From contig OY978528.1 of assembly GCA_963854835.1 (NCBI GenBank), positions 38,035,757-38,099,756 on the forward strand: 64,000 bases of DNA, given 5' to 3'. Positions 25,452-37,074 of the stretch are shown piece after piece (position 1 is the first letter of the stretch; the number at the start of each line of letters is the position of its first letter). Below the pieces are notes generated by a model. The model saw only the letters and a list, made by a program, of their open reading frames with translations, was not told the DNA's origin and made no database searches. Made by a program: the position numbers and the translations under genes. The stretch is from Megamerina dolium (taxonomy: Eukaryota; Arthropoda; Insecta; Diptera; Megamerinidae).

Positions 25452-25491
25452 TTCGGAATTATTTCAAATTTTTTTTACAATAATACCGAGA
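25452..25491. repeat. Unit of the AT-rich palindromic dispersed repeat
   Basis: Reads TTCGGAATTATTTCAAA, a T run, then TTACAATAATACCGA. It is followed by a SINE insertion, and another unit resumes at about 25897. Confidence 0.5.
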
Positions 25492-25520
25492 ATTTAAATC
25501 CATACCTACATTTCATTTTT

Positions 25521-25874
25521 GTGGGTGCCGTAGCTCAGTGGGTAGTGTGTTGGCTTTATGATCTGTAGGTCGTAAGTTCAATTCCTGGCTAAAGCATAAC
25601 AAACTTAATATCGAAAAGATTTTTCTTTTCAACGGTACCCACCTATCGGCAAGCAATTGGCAGTAACAGTTTGCCATGGAAAAGCTCCCAAAAGAACTCT
25701 GTGATAAAGTTCAGAAAAAGTGCTGTCGTAAGAGTTCTGCCGTTCAGAACCGATCAAAATAAGTGGGTCCCTTCTAATACTGTCCAAAATTTAACACGCA
25801 CAACAGTAACGGAAGAGAAGCTCGGCCAAAGAGCCATTCGGGGCTTACAAGTGCCACATATTTATTTTTTATTT
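25521..25874 (+). mobile_element. tRNA-derived SINE, copy 3
   Basis: Starts GTGGGTGCCGTAGCTCAGTG, the same head as copies 2 and 4. The B-box region GTTCAATTCC is present, then the common body, then AAGTGCCACATATTTATTTT. A 14-bp target-site duplication with one mismatch brackets it: ACATTTCATTTTTG at 25508-25521 and ACATTTAATTTTTG at 25875-25888. It landed between two units of the AT-rich palindromic repeat. Confidence 0.92.
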
Positions 25875-25896
25875 ACATTTAATTTTTGACCTTAAG

Positions 25897-26155
25897 TATT
25901 TCAAACTTTTTTTACAATAACATCGAAATGGCAAAATGTACCGGAACCAACATTTAATATTCTTACATTTTTACACCGCTCGTCGTATTTTATCAAACTT
26001 CCCTCAAAATTCCTTTGATTGCGGCGAACACTATGATTCCAAACATTTCGGCAATAATATCGCAATTCTTTTTCGATATAATTTCAATTTATTTGTAATT
26101 ATGTCGAAAAAGTGTCAAATAAATTTTTGACACTATTGAATTTTTCGACATTCAT
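25897..26155. repeat. Further units of the AT-rich palindromic dispersed repeat
   Basis: Units at about 25897-25928 and 26071-26109 repeat the ATTTCAAA / T-rich / RYAATNAYRTCGAAA pattern. A third, more diverged piece with TTGACACTATTGAATTTTTC lies at 26127-26150. Any reading frame here is a by-product of the AT-rich repeat. Confidence 0.45.
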
Positions 26156-26262
26156 TTATGCAATCTAGACAACGCCAACTGTTTAACAAGTCGACTTTTA
26201 ATGTATTAGCTTGGTCCTGTGTTTTCAGTTGCAACATGTGTTTGTGATTTCAATGACATATA

Positions 26263-26790
26263 TAAGGTGCGTCCCAAAGTAAACAGGACTTTTGAAAAAT
26301 ATCCCTTTTTAGTGGCGCCATCTTTTGATTACATTTGAAAGATACATCATTCCTTGACATTCTGCCAATATTTCATGATAATTGCTTAAATAGAAGCAGA
26401 GGGATCCCGCCTAAAGTGTCAGTGTATTTATAGTGTCGGTACAAGAAAGACGATGGAATAAAGAGCCAATATTAAGATTTGTTTTAAACTCGGTAAAACT
26501 TTTACCAAAACGTTTCTAATGATGAAACAAGTTAATTGTTATAATTGTCTATCCCGTAGTGGTGCAAATGAGTGGTATGACCGGTTCAAGAATTGTAGTG
26601 GCGTCTGTTGCACGTCTATCGATCGACATCTGTGACACCCAAAAGGCTTTTACTATCAATCTGAAGGACACCCCTACAGACGGCCTAAAACACTCAATCG
26701 AAATGCTTCTTTATTAAAATAAACTAATTTTGCAAATATATTCATTTTGTGATTTTTTTCAAAGTCCTGTTTACTTTGGGACGCACCTTG
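26263..26790 (+). mobile_element. Mariner deletion derivative (MITE-like), 528 bp
   Basis: Terminal inverted repeats are perfect for about 29 bp (start AAGGTGCGTCCCAAAG near 26264; inverse end TTTGGGACGCACCTT near 26789) and are flanked by TA (26261-26262 and 26791-26792). Inside is a mariner N-terminal relic only. Near-perfect ends on a broken body suggest mobilisation in trans. Confidence 0.9.
26453..26660 (+). pseudogene. N-terminal mariner transposase relic inside the 528-bp element
   Basis: The frame from ATG at 26453 is MEQRANIK-like but has TAA as codon 3, then RANIKICFKLGKTFTKTF and MMKQVN, followed after a shift by SGANEWYDRF. This is the first helix-turn-helix part of an irritans-like mariner. 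The rest of the transposase, including all catalytic Asp, is deleted. Confidence 0.8.
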
Positions 26791-26792
26791 TA

Positions 26793-29067
26793 TATATGCA
26801 ATATACAAGTTTTCTTTCTTGATCAGAAAACTTTAATATTTTAATTCAGTTTTTCAAATCAAATCTAATCCAATATTATTAGAAAAAGTCTTGTTCTGTT
26901 AAAATTTAAAATTATTGGGCCATATTAATGTGCATGCTCTTTATGTGCATATATAGTATATGTATGTATGTATAGTATACGATAAATACATAACTACCTA
27001 TGGATGTGTCTATGAAAAAACGTACGAATTGTGTGGCAATATGGGGCTCATCCATACCAGTTCATAATCAAAGTGGGGTTGCCACAGTAACTACAAACGA
27101 CGCATGCGTCCTAAAGATGGCTGCTGCTCCATGGTGTTGTTGATACAATGTGTTCCGCGTGTAAACAATGTAAAACCAAAAAATTATAACGTAACGAAAG
27201 CACTCGTTGTATATGTGTGAGTGTGTGCGTGAGCGTATGTGTGAGTGTGTATGCTTGTACGACTAGGTATTGCGTGTGGATTATAATTAAAACTTACGAT
27301 GCATTGTTACTAGAACTAGAGTAGAGGGCGGTAGGTCTGTACAACCGGAGCCTTAATGGCGAAATGATGGCGACCATGGATGTGAGTGTGGGGGGGGGAA
27401 AGGCCATAATTTGCTACGAAGTAGGTGACACGTAAGAATTGAGTAATTTTAAATACAATAAAAATTTAATTCAATTGAAGTACAAGTCAAAACGACATCT
27501 ATTTGGAATTGATTTAGGTACGAGTACTTGTTATATGTATGTAGTTGCTGTTGGTAGGTATGTAAGTATGCACAAACTGATTTAAATGTATACATATATT
27601 GTATTTATATATATTGTGACATCATATATAAAGTGTGGTATGATAATGCAATTTAAATTTAAATTTTAGTTCCATCGTCCACACTTGATCATACATATGT
27701 AAATATATAGAGGTATATTTATGTACATATCTATGTACGTTTGTGCAAAAAGCAAAGGGACAAACATACATAAATATTGTCGGCGATAAGCTTTGTGTTT
27801 GTCATAAATCTCATTTTATGATGAATTGATGTGTGAGACTTCACAATTGCTACGCGGAGCACAGACCACTGAGTAACTGGGCACTTTGCATATATTGTAT
27901 GCTATGTATCTTATACAAGAGGCAAACAGTTTACTAACATTGAAATCGAATTGAAATTAAAAATTCAATTCTGTTCATCTCGATTTTAATGATGATAAGG
28001 GCTAGGTTTTAGTAGAATGCGGTTTGGAATTTTAATAATTTTGTTTCGTTAATGCACCGCCCGTTAAAATATCTTATCATCCAATGAGGTCACTTTCACC
28101 TATTGTATACGTAAACATAAATATAAGCATATGGAATTATTATCACAAATGCAAATGACAACATCGCTCAGATCGGAATTAAGGCATGCATGCGCTATAA
28201 CCGAAGTCATGGCCTTCACGAAATCAGTGGACATAATTATATGGTTAGGAAGTATAATAATAAACTGATGATAGAATATCCAAGAACTTTCCAAAACTTT
28301 TTGATTGTTCTATATTCAAATATACAGTGCCGAAGTATGAAAAAAATTTCAAAAAACCTCAATGTAATTGTCGGGTGTACCGAATTAAAGTTGAATTTTT
28401 TTTTGTAATAATGTCGAAATTATTTTAATTATGTTTTATGGAAAAAATACTTTTTGACATTATTACAAAAATTTTACCAATGATGCCGAAATTGTAATTT
28501 TTTCATTTAGACATAATTATAACATAATCGACATTCCTGAAAAATTTTTTTGTCAGCATTATATTATGCTGTCGGATTGTCGCGGTTGTCGGCGCTAGGT
28601 TTTGAAATCCTAAGTCAGGCTTTATCAGCGAAAAGACATCGTCTAGTCCAAAATTTAGCACAATGTTCTTCAGAGTTGTTAATTATAGTTTTCTAATCAA
28701 AATGTATCAGCTGTAAAGTTATAAGAAAAACTATAACTAAACATTAATTGGAAAAAGTCAAATTCAAGTTATATGTTCATCCTAAAGAGATTTTGAATGA
28801 AAAATCGATATTCAACTTGGATAAAATGACCAGGCAGTAAGTTAACTATCATCTAGACAGACAAATCATTTGAAATATCTTTAAAATATTTCCAATAATA
28901 TTTCTATATTGAAAGCCTTAATTTTATTATTAGACTATCAACAAACTAAACAAGTCTTAATTTCTTGGGCATCTATAAGCAAGTGGTCAAAAAAACACAA
29001 ATTTCATTCGTCTTGATTCTATCCTCGTTCAGTACAAATATGTGAAGCAAATAATTAAAATTTCCAA
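26793..29067. other. Non-coding region left of the LINE
   Basis: Includes G-run sequence at 27390-27399, TATGTA-rich DNA at 27530-27740, and the palindromic unit near 28.4 kb. No gene recognised. Confidence 0.5.
28400..28473. repeat. Inverted repeat within the AT-rich palindromic repeat family
   Basis: TTTTTGTAATAATGTC ending at 28415 is inverted exactly as GACATTATTACAAAAA at 28456-28471, with a 40-nt AT-rich loop. It is the clearest fold-back in the family; related tracts continue to about 28560. Confidence 0.75.
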
Positions 29068-29080
29068 TATAACACATTAA
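29068..29080. repeat. Left target-site duplication of the RTE-like LINE
   Basis: TATAACACATTAA, identical to 32049-32061. It fixes the 5' end of the inserted LINE at 29081. Confidence 0.92.
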
Positions 29081-32048
29081 CATTAACACACATAAACGAA
29101 AAAAGGACAATGATTTACGGATATGCACCTGGAATGTCCGGTCCCTTTATAGGGAGGGTGCCTCTATCCAGCTGGTTGATGTCCTCGAAAAATACAGAGC
29201 TGACATCACCGCTCTCCAGGAAATGCGATGGACAGGACAGGGCTGCTCCAAAAGAGCGTCCTGTGACATCTACTACAGTCGCCATGCTGAAAGGCACGAA
29301 TTAGGATGTGGATTTTTGGTCAGCAAGAGACTACGACATATTGTCTCACAGTTCACGCCTGTGAACGAACGGCTGGCCACAATCCGCGTCAAGGCAAAAT
29401 TTTTCAACATCAGCCTTATATGTGCCCACGCTCCGACGGATGAGAAGGACAATGTGACCAAGGAGAGCTTCTTTCAGCGCCTCGAAGAAGCTTATGACCG
29501 CTGCCCCCGCCACGATATCAAAATCGTGCTTGGCGACTTTAATGCCAGGGTGGGCAAGGAAGGTACCTTTGGTCCAACTGTCGGAAAATTCAGCCTCCAC
29601 CAGAACACCTCCGATAACGGAATGAGGCTGATCGACTTCGCCGCAGCACGAAACATGGTAATTGGTGGTACCAGATTCCAGCATCTCGACATCCACAAAG
29701 CGACATGGCTGTCTCCAGATCATCGTACAAGAAACCAAATTGATCATGTGGTGATTGACGGAAGGCATGCTTCCAGTGTGATGGACGTGAAATCGATCCG
29801 TGGTGCCAACATCGACTCGGATCACTACCTTGTTGCAGCTAAGGTGCGCACACGCTTATGTGTCGCAAATAACAAGAGAAGTCCCACACAGAGAAAGCTC
29901 GACGTCAGTAAGCTGCGATCACCAGAGACAGCAGATGCATTTTCCACTCGACTATCGGATCTGCTTATGCAGAACACTCCCCAACTTGATGATACATGCG
30001 CACGGTGGACACATATATCCCACTCCATGACTACTGCTGCCGAGGAGGTAATCGGTTACTACCGGCCTCTGAGGAATGAGTGGTATGATCAGGAGTGTCG
30101 CGACGCTACCGCAGAGAAAGACGCCGCCTACAGAAGAACCCTGCGTGCAGGCGCAACGCGAGCTGTTAAGGAGCGGTATAGAGAGAAAAGGAGTGCAGAG
30201 AGACGTCTTTTCAGGCGCAAGAAGAGGGAGTTGGAAAGACGTGAGTGTGAGGAGATAGAGATGTGTACCGACAAGAATGAGACCTTCGAAAAGATCAAGC
30301 GCCTAAGTGGAGGTTTAAATCCCGGAGCCTCTTCTTGTCGTGATGGAAATGGGAATCTGGTTACAGATGTCCAGAGTGTACTGAGCCTATGGAGGGAACA
30401 CTTCTCCACGTTACTGAATGGCGATGCTACGAACAATTCCGCCAGTGGAGGAGATTGCCCGATAACCCCAATTACAGATGATGGTGTTGATGTTCCACCA
30501 CCCGACTATGACGAGGTTGAAACGGCCATTTTAAGGCTGAAGAACAACAAAGCTGCAGGTGCTGATGGCCTGCCTGCCGAGTTGTTTAAGACCGGAGGCG
30601 ATGAGCTGCTCACCCGCATGCACCAGCTCATAAGCAGAATATGGTCGGATGAAAGCATGCCTGATGATTGGAGGCTCAGTGTTCTCTGTCCTGTACATAA
30701 AAAAGGAGACCCCACAATTTGCGCCAACTACCGTGGAATAAGTCTCCTGAGCATCGCATACAAGGTTCTATCGAGCGTACTGTGTGAAAGGTTGAAGCCT
30801 ATGCTCAGCAACCTGATTGGACCTTATCAGTGTGGCTTCAGACCTGGTAAATCCACCATCGACCAGATTTTCACACTGCGCCAAATCCTGGAGAAGACCC
30901 AAGAAAAACAGATCGACACACACCACCTATTTGTTGATTATAAAGCCGCTTTCGACAGTCCGGTAAGGGATTACCTCTACGCAACAATGTCTGAGTTCGG
31001 TATTCCTGCAAAGCTCATTCGACTTTGTAGAATGACACTGCATAACTCTCGTTGTGCAGTGAAAATTGGGAAGGACCTCTCCGCACCGTTTAATACCGAA
31101 CGGGGTTTCAGACAAGGTGATTCGTTATCGTGCGACTTCTTCAATCTTATTATGGAGAAAATAATACGATCCGCTGATCTACGACATAATGGCACTATCT
31201 TCAACAAAAGTGTCATGCTGTTAGCGTATGCCGACGATATTGACATAATCGGCATGAACACGCGAGCAGTAAGTGCAGCATTCTCAGAGTTGGAAAGAGA
31301 GTCGCGTCGGATGGGTCTCACGGTGAACGAGGGCAAGACGAAGTATCTAGTGTCAACAAACAAAGAGTCCCGGCGCCTTGGACAGCACGTCACTGTTGAC
31401 AACTACGCTTTTGAAGTAGTAAGGGACTTTGTCTATCTTGGAACCAGCATTAACAGCAGTAATGACGTCAGCTTGGAGATCATGCGTAGGATAACTCTTG
31501 CTAACAGGTGTTACTTTGGGCTGAGTAAGCAATTGAGAAGTCGAGCCCTCTCTCGAAGAACGAAAACTACACTCTACAAGTCTCTCATCATGCCTGTCCT
31601 AACATATGGCGCTGAAGCCTGGACAATTTCCACCTCGGATGAGCGAATACTTGGAGTTTTCGAGAGAAAAGTCCTACGCAAGATCTTTGGACCTATTTGC
31701 GTTGGTGGCGAGTACCGAATAAGGTACAACCATGAGCTGTACGAGCTGTATGCCGATATTGACATAGTAAAGCGCATCAAAATCCAGCGGCTGCGCTGGC
31801 TAGGTCATGTCGAGCGAATGGAAGAACACGCTCCAGCTAAGAAGGTGTTATATTCGGAACCCGCTGGAGGACGACGCAAAAGAGGAAGACCAAACCTCCG
31901 GTGGAAAGACCAAGTACTGGAGAACCTGACGGCGCTTGGAATTTCTAACTGGCGCCAGCTAGCGAAGAACAGAGATGGCTGGCGAAGCATGTTATTTTCG
32001 GCCTAAATCGATATTCGGTTGTTATGGCCACATAAGTAAGTAAGTAAG
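29081..32048 (+). mobile_element. RTE-like non-LTR retrotransposon, 2,968 bp, with perfect TSD
   Basis: A 13-bp exact duplication brackets the element. One long frame codes for an apurinic-type endonuclease and a reverse transcriptase. It is followed by only 42 bp of 3' sequence that ends in a (TAAG)n tail. The single ORF, lack of RNase H, very short 3' UTR and microsatellite tail fit the RTE clade (established traits); clade assignment is inference from motifs. The 5' end lies just before the endonuclease motif, so a small 5' truncation is likely. Confidence 0.9.
29082..32006 (+). CDS. LINE ORF: endonuclease plus reverse transcriptase (RTE-like)
   Basis: The frame is open from the element's first bases to TAA at 32004-32006, about 974 codons. 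The first in-frame ATG is 29223, but LRICTWNVRSL (29115-29147) and the endonuclease catalytic Glu in ALQEM (29220-29222) lie before it, so translation from 29223 would lose the endonuclease core. The true start is probably missing by 5' truncation. Counting from the Met at 29223: GDFNA at 104-108, SDH at 199-201 (endonuclease end), NNKAAGADGLPAE at 441-453, FVDYKAAFDS at 570-579 (motif A Asp), RQGDSLSC at 630-637, and YADD at 669-672. A C-terminal RLRWLGHVERM segment with a basic GGRRKRGRPNLRW stretch follows. No stops or shifts, so the copy is young. It acts in target-primed reverse transcription in the nucleus. Confidence 0.9.
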   Translation: MNTHKRKKDNDLRICTWNVRSLYREGASIQLVDVLEKYRADITALQEMRWTGQGCSKRASCDIYYSRHAERHELGCGFLVSKRLRHIVSQFTPVNERLATIRVKAKFFNISLICAHAPTDEKDNVTKESFFQRLEEAYDRCPRHDIKIVLGDFNARVGKEGTFGPTVGKFSLHQNTSDNGMRLIDFAAARNMVIGGTRFQHLDIHKATWLSPDHRTRNQIDHVVIDGRHASSVMDVKSIRGANIDSDHYLVAAKVRTRLCVANNKRSPTQRKLDVSKLRSPETADAFSTRLSDLLMQNTPQLDDTCARWTHISHSMTTAAEEVIGYYRPLRNEWYDQECRDATAEKDAAYRRTLRAGATRAVKERYREKRSAERRLFRRKKRELERRECEEIEMCTDKNETFEKIKRLSGGLNPGASSCRDGNGNLVTDVQSVLSLWREHFSTLLNGDATNNSASGGDCPITPITDDGVDVPPPDYDEVETAILRLKNNKAAGADGLPAELFKTGGDELLTRMHQLISRIWSDESMPDDWRLSVLCPVHKKGDPTICANYRGISLLSIAYKVLSSVLCERLKPMLSNLIGPYQCGFRPGKSTIDQIFTLRQILEKTQEKQIDTHHLFVDYKAAFDSPVRDYLYATMSEFGIPAKLIRLCRMTLHNSRCAVKIGKDLSAPFNTERGFRQGDSLSCDFFNLIMEKIIRSADLRHNGTIFNKSVMLLAYADDIDIIGMNTRAVSAAFSELERESRRMGLTVNEGKTKYLVSTNKESRRLGQHVTVDNYAFEVVRDFVYLGTSINSSNDVSLEIMRRITLANRCYFGLSKQLRSRALSRRTKTTLYKSLIMPVLTYGAEAWTISTSDERILGVFERKVLRKIFGPICVGGEYRIRYNHELYELYADIDIVKRIKIQRLRWLGHVERMEEHAPAKKVLYSEPAGGRRKRGRPNLRWKDQVLENLTALGISNWRQLAKNRDGWRSMLFSA

Positions 32049-32061
32049 TATAACACATTAA
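32049..32061. repeat. Right target-site duplication of the RTE-like LINE
   Basis: TATAACACATTAA directly after the (TAAG)n tail; identical to 29068-29080. Confidence 0.92.
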
Positions 32062-35000
32062 ACGCCTTAAAGGACTTTGCAGAATAACGACAGAAATTTA
32101 TTTTCTAAAGTTGTAAGACGTCCCAAAAGAATTCAGAAGTTTTTTTTACCTAAAATAGTCACAATTTCAAACATTCGATAATTAGTTAATGCATAATACT
32201 AAATTTACAAATTATCAGCGAACTTTAAACAGTTTACGTTTGCTCAGTTAAGAAATATATGCAGGTATACATTTACACACATTAGGCCTAACCAAAATTT
32301 GACAATATTTGCTTTTATGAGTTGAAAATTGTTCTGAAAGCTTTTACAAGCAAGAGTTTTTGAAGGTTCTTCTATAAAAATATGAATAACTTGGCTTTGA
32401 GAAATATGTAGGTACCTATAAAAATATATTTATAGAAGTCATTTTTATATTAAATACAAATTAGTGTGCCTCTTCTGTGTATTGCTGTATTCTGTGACCA
32501 TATATAGGCAGCAACTGCCATTTTTTGTAAAACTCAGTACTGCTCTATTTACCGAAATAGACTGTAAATTTTTCTTAAAATATATATGTCTTTGTAGATA
32601 GCTTTTGGGGATAACTTTTCGGTAGAAAACGCAAACCATGTTCTGAAAATTCTATAAATTTTCTATGCACAAGTGTAATGTTCATAGACAGATTCATTTT
32701 AAATATATGAAAATGTATACAAGCAAAAGAAATGGAAATGGAAATACTCAAATACTCAAGGCCCACGCACAATAAACTGAACGAAAAAGAAAGAAAGCAG
32801 CAACAACAAACAAACAAACAATGAAAAAGCATCATAAATACAAGAATTACAGGAAGCACGAACACTGCGATATACATCAGGCCTTGACAACGCTAAAGAC
32901 GACAACGGCCTCCATTGCCTCCGCCACCGCCACTACCATCACCAACACCAATAAACACAATACAGAAACAAGGGCAACAACAACATTGTGCAATTTGTAT
33001 ATCCTGCACAGGACTCGCAACTTTGAATTCTCATGAAAGCGATCCTCATTTGTATTCCAGACGAGTAGTGCAGCAAGAACGCAGTAGCGAATGCTAACGA
33101 ACGCATTTTTCAGCTGCGGTCGACGCGACGTTGTGACAATACGGACGACGGTTGGAGGCAAACAGAAAATCGTGCTTTTACCCAATTTAAAGGCGAACTG
33201 CTCAGAGCGGCAATATGGTAGTAGTACAAGTACAAAATACATACATATACATAGTAGGTACAGAGAGTTCTTTAAATACTGATTCCATATCGGCAACGGG
33301 GCAAGGTATATGTACGTATTTATATTTGTTCGAATGTACAAATGTTTTGTTTCTTCGAAAAGAAGCAATGCAAACTACGTATAATAAGTAGGTATGTACT
33401 CCAACTTTTATCATGTGTTATCCACCCTCAGCTTGGGGGTGAGGAAGAATATATAAATGGAACCACGGCTGCCTGTTTTATTTATCGTTGTACCACTTTG
33501 TCTGCTACTGACAGTAAGACCCGAACATTTTTTTTTTTTAATTTCAAGCATCTATATGTATTAATAGTAGGGGAAAGGCGTGATTGCTTAGTGTAGTTTT
33601 AAATTTTGATTTTGGGTATAAAATGTGTATATTATAAAAAAAATTTAAATCAAGAAGTATTGATCAAAAGAGAAATTTTATAAAGAAAGTGTTCATAAAG
33701 AGTTTTTATGGATTGCATTCATATTATTTATTTATATGTTTTATATGTTTATATGTTAGTAGAAACACCTAAGAATAAAAAAAATTGTATTTAAATTTTA
33801 TTAATGAGAAAAGATTCAAATTATGAAAAAATTATAATTTGTAATTTTGGATTGTGGAAAAATAAATCTATCACTTTTATGTTTGGTTCAAGAATTTATT
33901 TAACATGCTTGTATTATGTATTATGATTTGTTTGCAATTTAAAGATGTTTTCTCTTTTTGCGATGATAAAAAGATGGTATTCCTTTAGTGCCAATTCCAG
34001 ACCATAAAGTAGATTTACTGGCAAGTTAGTATAGACTTGTGTTGCTGGAGCTGATGGAACACTACGCCTCTACTGTTGACCAATTCTGGCCGCCTCCCGT
34101 CAATAGCTAGCTTTCAATGGTCTAATTGTGGACAGTACAATTTGGAGCTTAATGTTTGACCACATGGAAGCAGCCCATAGATACGATTCCCTTGCAGTCC
34201 CTCCAAATGCACCTATCTGGCCGATTATCTTGGTTTGACCTCAGTTTGAGCCACTTCACCATGCTTTGGATCACGACGGACTTAGCACAATATCACCCAT
34301 GAGTGGCCAGCTGTTTAAGAAATGTGTTAATTCGTTTCATTTGTACATAACTTTCCTGATGGAAAATCGTTCCATCACATCTTTTGCGTCGATTCGTATG
34401 TCACCGAAACATCAATCTTCTTTTTGAATACAGCTTTATCCACATGCTGTATTATTATTGCTGTGTTACAACTGCTAACATGCCGGTATAGTTCAATTAT
34501 TTCAATGATTTTATCGACATTTTCGATGACGGGTCTACCTGTGCGTTATCATTCACAATAATGTTTAATATTTTATTTCCATATAAAAGTATTTTGGCAT
34601 TGCAAAAATTTGTTCGACATTCCTCCGTTTTAACAGCACTGCATTTTTTAGCTGTACAGAGAAGTATAGTGGACCATAAACCAAAAAGTAACATAATTAA
34701 AAATCGGTCGTAAAGCGAATATATTAAAATGGAAAAACATGAGTACTCATATGTTTATGTCTGTCGAACTTTCACTCTTCTCCCCTACCTAGATATATGT
34801 GCATACTTGGCTATGCAAAAATATATTACGCCAAATACCAGGGTTGCCATTATCATGCCATCGGCTTTTGAATAACTCGCGAGTACTCGGTTCATCTAGT
34901 ATGTATCGTATAAGGCAATGGCATGATATCGTAGAATGCTATACACATACCCATTAAACGCGTATGCAAAATACAAACACAGTGCTTTTTCTTCCCTTCA

Positions 35001-35094
35001 CTCGTACTGCCCTCCCGATACTAAGTAAATACTTTTCACTTTTTAGTTAGTTTCATCTTTTGCAGCGCTTGCGCAATATTTGAAGGGGTACACT

Positions 35095-35096
<2 letters not shown>

Positions 35097-35124
<28 letters not shown>
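35097..35124. repeat. (CA)n microsatellite
   Basis: Fourteen CA units without interruption. Confidence 0.95.
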
Positions 35125-35127
<3 letters not shown>

Positions 35128-36570
35128 AAAGAAGAATAAAATATAACAATAAAAAAAATGAGAAATGTGTGCATATATGGGATGTAAGAATACATTGGAA
35201 AGTAGGTGATGATGTGTTGACCACCCGACATACTGTCAAAAATTTACGCGTTAAAAGTTTTTGGCTTACTGTGCTTATGTGCTTGGTTGGTTGGTTGGTT
35301 TGTCGGCATATTTGGTAGACACATATCAGCCTCCGCTCCATCTTCAGCCATTTCCAAACGAGCGTCCATTGACATTCGAAACAGCTGATAAAGGAGAGCA
35401 AAATTCAAATGCAAAACTCGTGCAAATGTTGCACCATTTAAGTGTACATGCATACATTCATATACATAGACACTTGTACACATGTAGTTGAAAGGATGTA
35501 GGATGTGAGAGTGTGACTGATCCAAAATCTGCATTGCAATGAAGAAAAATGGTGTCTGTTTGCGTACTTGAGGGTATAAGCGTGTGGTGAATATGATATC
35601 AAATATTGGCGGCAACCCTGAAGTCATTTTAAATAATCACATACACACACAAACACACATACATACACACGAATTGCTATAAGAACACACTCAAATATCG
35701 GCATGTGTGTATGGAGTTTAGTTTTGGCGCGTCGTTGTTGATTTGTTACAATTCCAAGTTGTTTTTTGTTGGTGTTTTCTCATTCATTTTCCACGCCATG
35801 CCATTGCCAGAATTTCAATTTTTAGCAACAAATCAAATCCAAATGTACGTTCGAGTAATATGCGTTGGCACATTGCATTTAGCAATGTGTATATGTGTCA
35901 CATAGTTTTTATTCGATACATCCAACATATGATCTCGCAAGCGACGGTCCATTCCCCTCCAGAGAAGGACATTGTGTATTGGTATGATTAAGTTCAAATC
36001 GATTTCTTTCGTTCAATAAAGTACATAGTAAAATATACAATATTTATAGAGTTCAGCTATTTATCTGCTTATACATATGTACGTATATGTATTTAGTGAT
36101 ACAATTGACGCTTACTTACCAATTAAATATTCTTTAATTAAAGCACACAAGAACAACCATGTTCAATTTGAGTGATAATCGGAAGACTTGTTGTCACATT
36201 ATTAGCATAAACCGAAGCGAAAGGTTAGATACCGAAAACCCAAATATACCAACTGATTATTTGTACGTGTGGATATGGATATACCCAATAGGAAAGTTAA
36301 GAATTCAATAATGCATTACACTTTTATTAGGATCTGTTGAATATGTTGTGGTCATCTTCAAAAGTCAGTGTTCAAGATCAATAAAGAACTTTGAACTTTG
36401 AAGCCTCAGTATTGCAATTTAGGTACCAGTTCACAATGACTTCGATGACAATTAAAAGCAGAAGAGCAGCAATTCAGGCGGCTGCACGGCACTTCTCGAA
36501 ACGTCGAAACGTTGTTGGAAATTACGTCAAACAAATAATGTATAAAATTAGACGAATGTCACACCATTTT

Positions 36571-36660
36571 GCAATTATGTCGAAATTTTTTTTGTTTGCA
36601 ATATTGTCAAAACGAAATTTTGCAAAACATTTCGACATTTTTGGGAAACAATTCGGCATA
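36571..36660. repeat. Diverged units of the AT-rich palindromic repeat
   Basis: Contains CAATTATGTCGAAATT, then AATATTGTCAAAACG, then ACATTTCGACATTTTTGG: the same TCGA/ATTRT elements as the 37.08-kb unit but rearranged. It lies inside a 212-codon chance frame (36391-37029). Confidence 0.35.
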
Positions 36661-37074
36661 AATGTATTGCATGAAATGTTCAATAAAGTTTTGGTCCGAA
36701 GATGTCAAACAAGGCACGGAGATGTCCTTATCTCTATGCAGCAAAACTTCAACACGTTCGGGGGAAAGGACCAATTACTGGAGAACCTTTTAGAGATTCA
36801 AACTGTACCAACGAGCGAAAAACAGAGACATCTGGTAAAGCATACTACATTCGGTCTAAAACGATTTTCCAAAAAAATTTTCCAAAACAATGCCAAAAAG
36901 TATTGTAATTGCATCAGTATTACTGCGAAGATAGTTGAAAAATTGAGGCAAAGATGTGTTCATAGTATTCGGGACAGGCAACGCCTATTAATGCAAATTG
37001 ATTTGTACCTTTTACTATGCAATACATGAATATATGTATTGAAATTTGCCTTGGTCCAAGTTCATATTGTTTTT

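Noticed and set aside
29346..31990. Several minus-strand frames of 60-159 codons inside the LINE
   Set aside because: Shadows of the intact plus-strand endonuclease and reverse-transcriptase frame.
35097..35124. Microsatellites read as CRISPR-like or regulatory arrays
   Set aside because: Simple dinucleotide runs with no unique spacers; a nuclear fly sequence would not carry CRISPR arrays.
36340..36410. AATAAAG followed by AACTTTGAACTTTGAA as a LINE or LTR 3' end
   Set aside because: No retroelement coding or target duplication is next to it; a chance poly(A)-like signal is as likely.
36391..37029. A 212-codon open frame, the longest outside the transposons and Prat
   Set aside because: It runs through AT-rich palindromic repeat units, shows no recognisable domain, and has no splice or start context that sets it apart. 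Likely chance.
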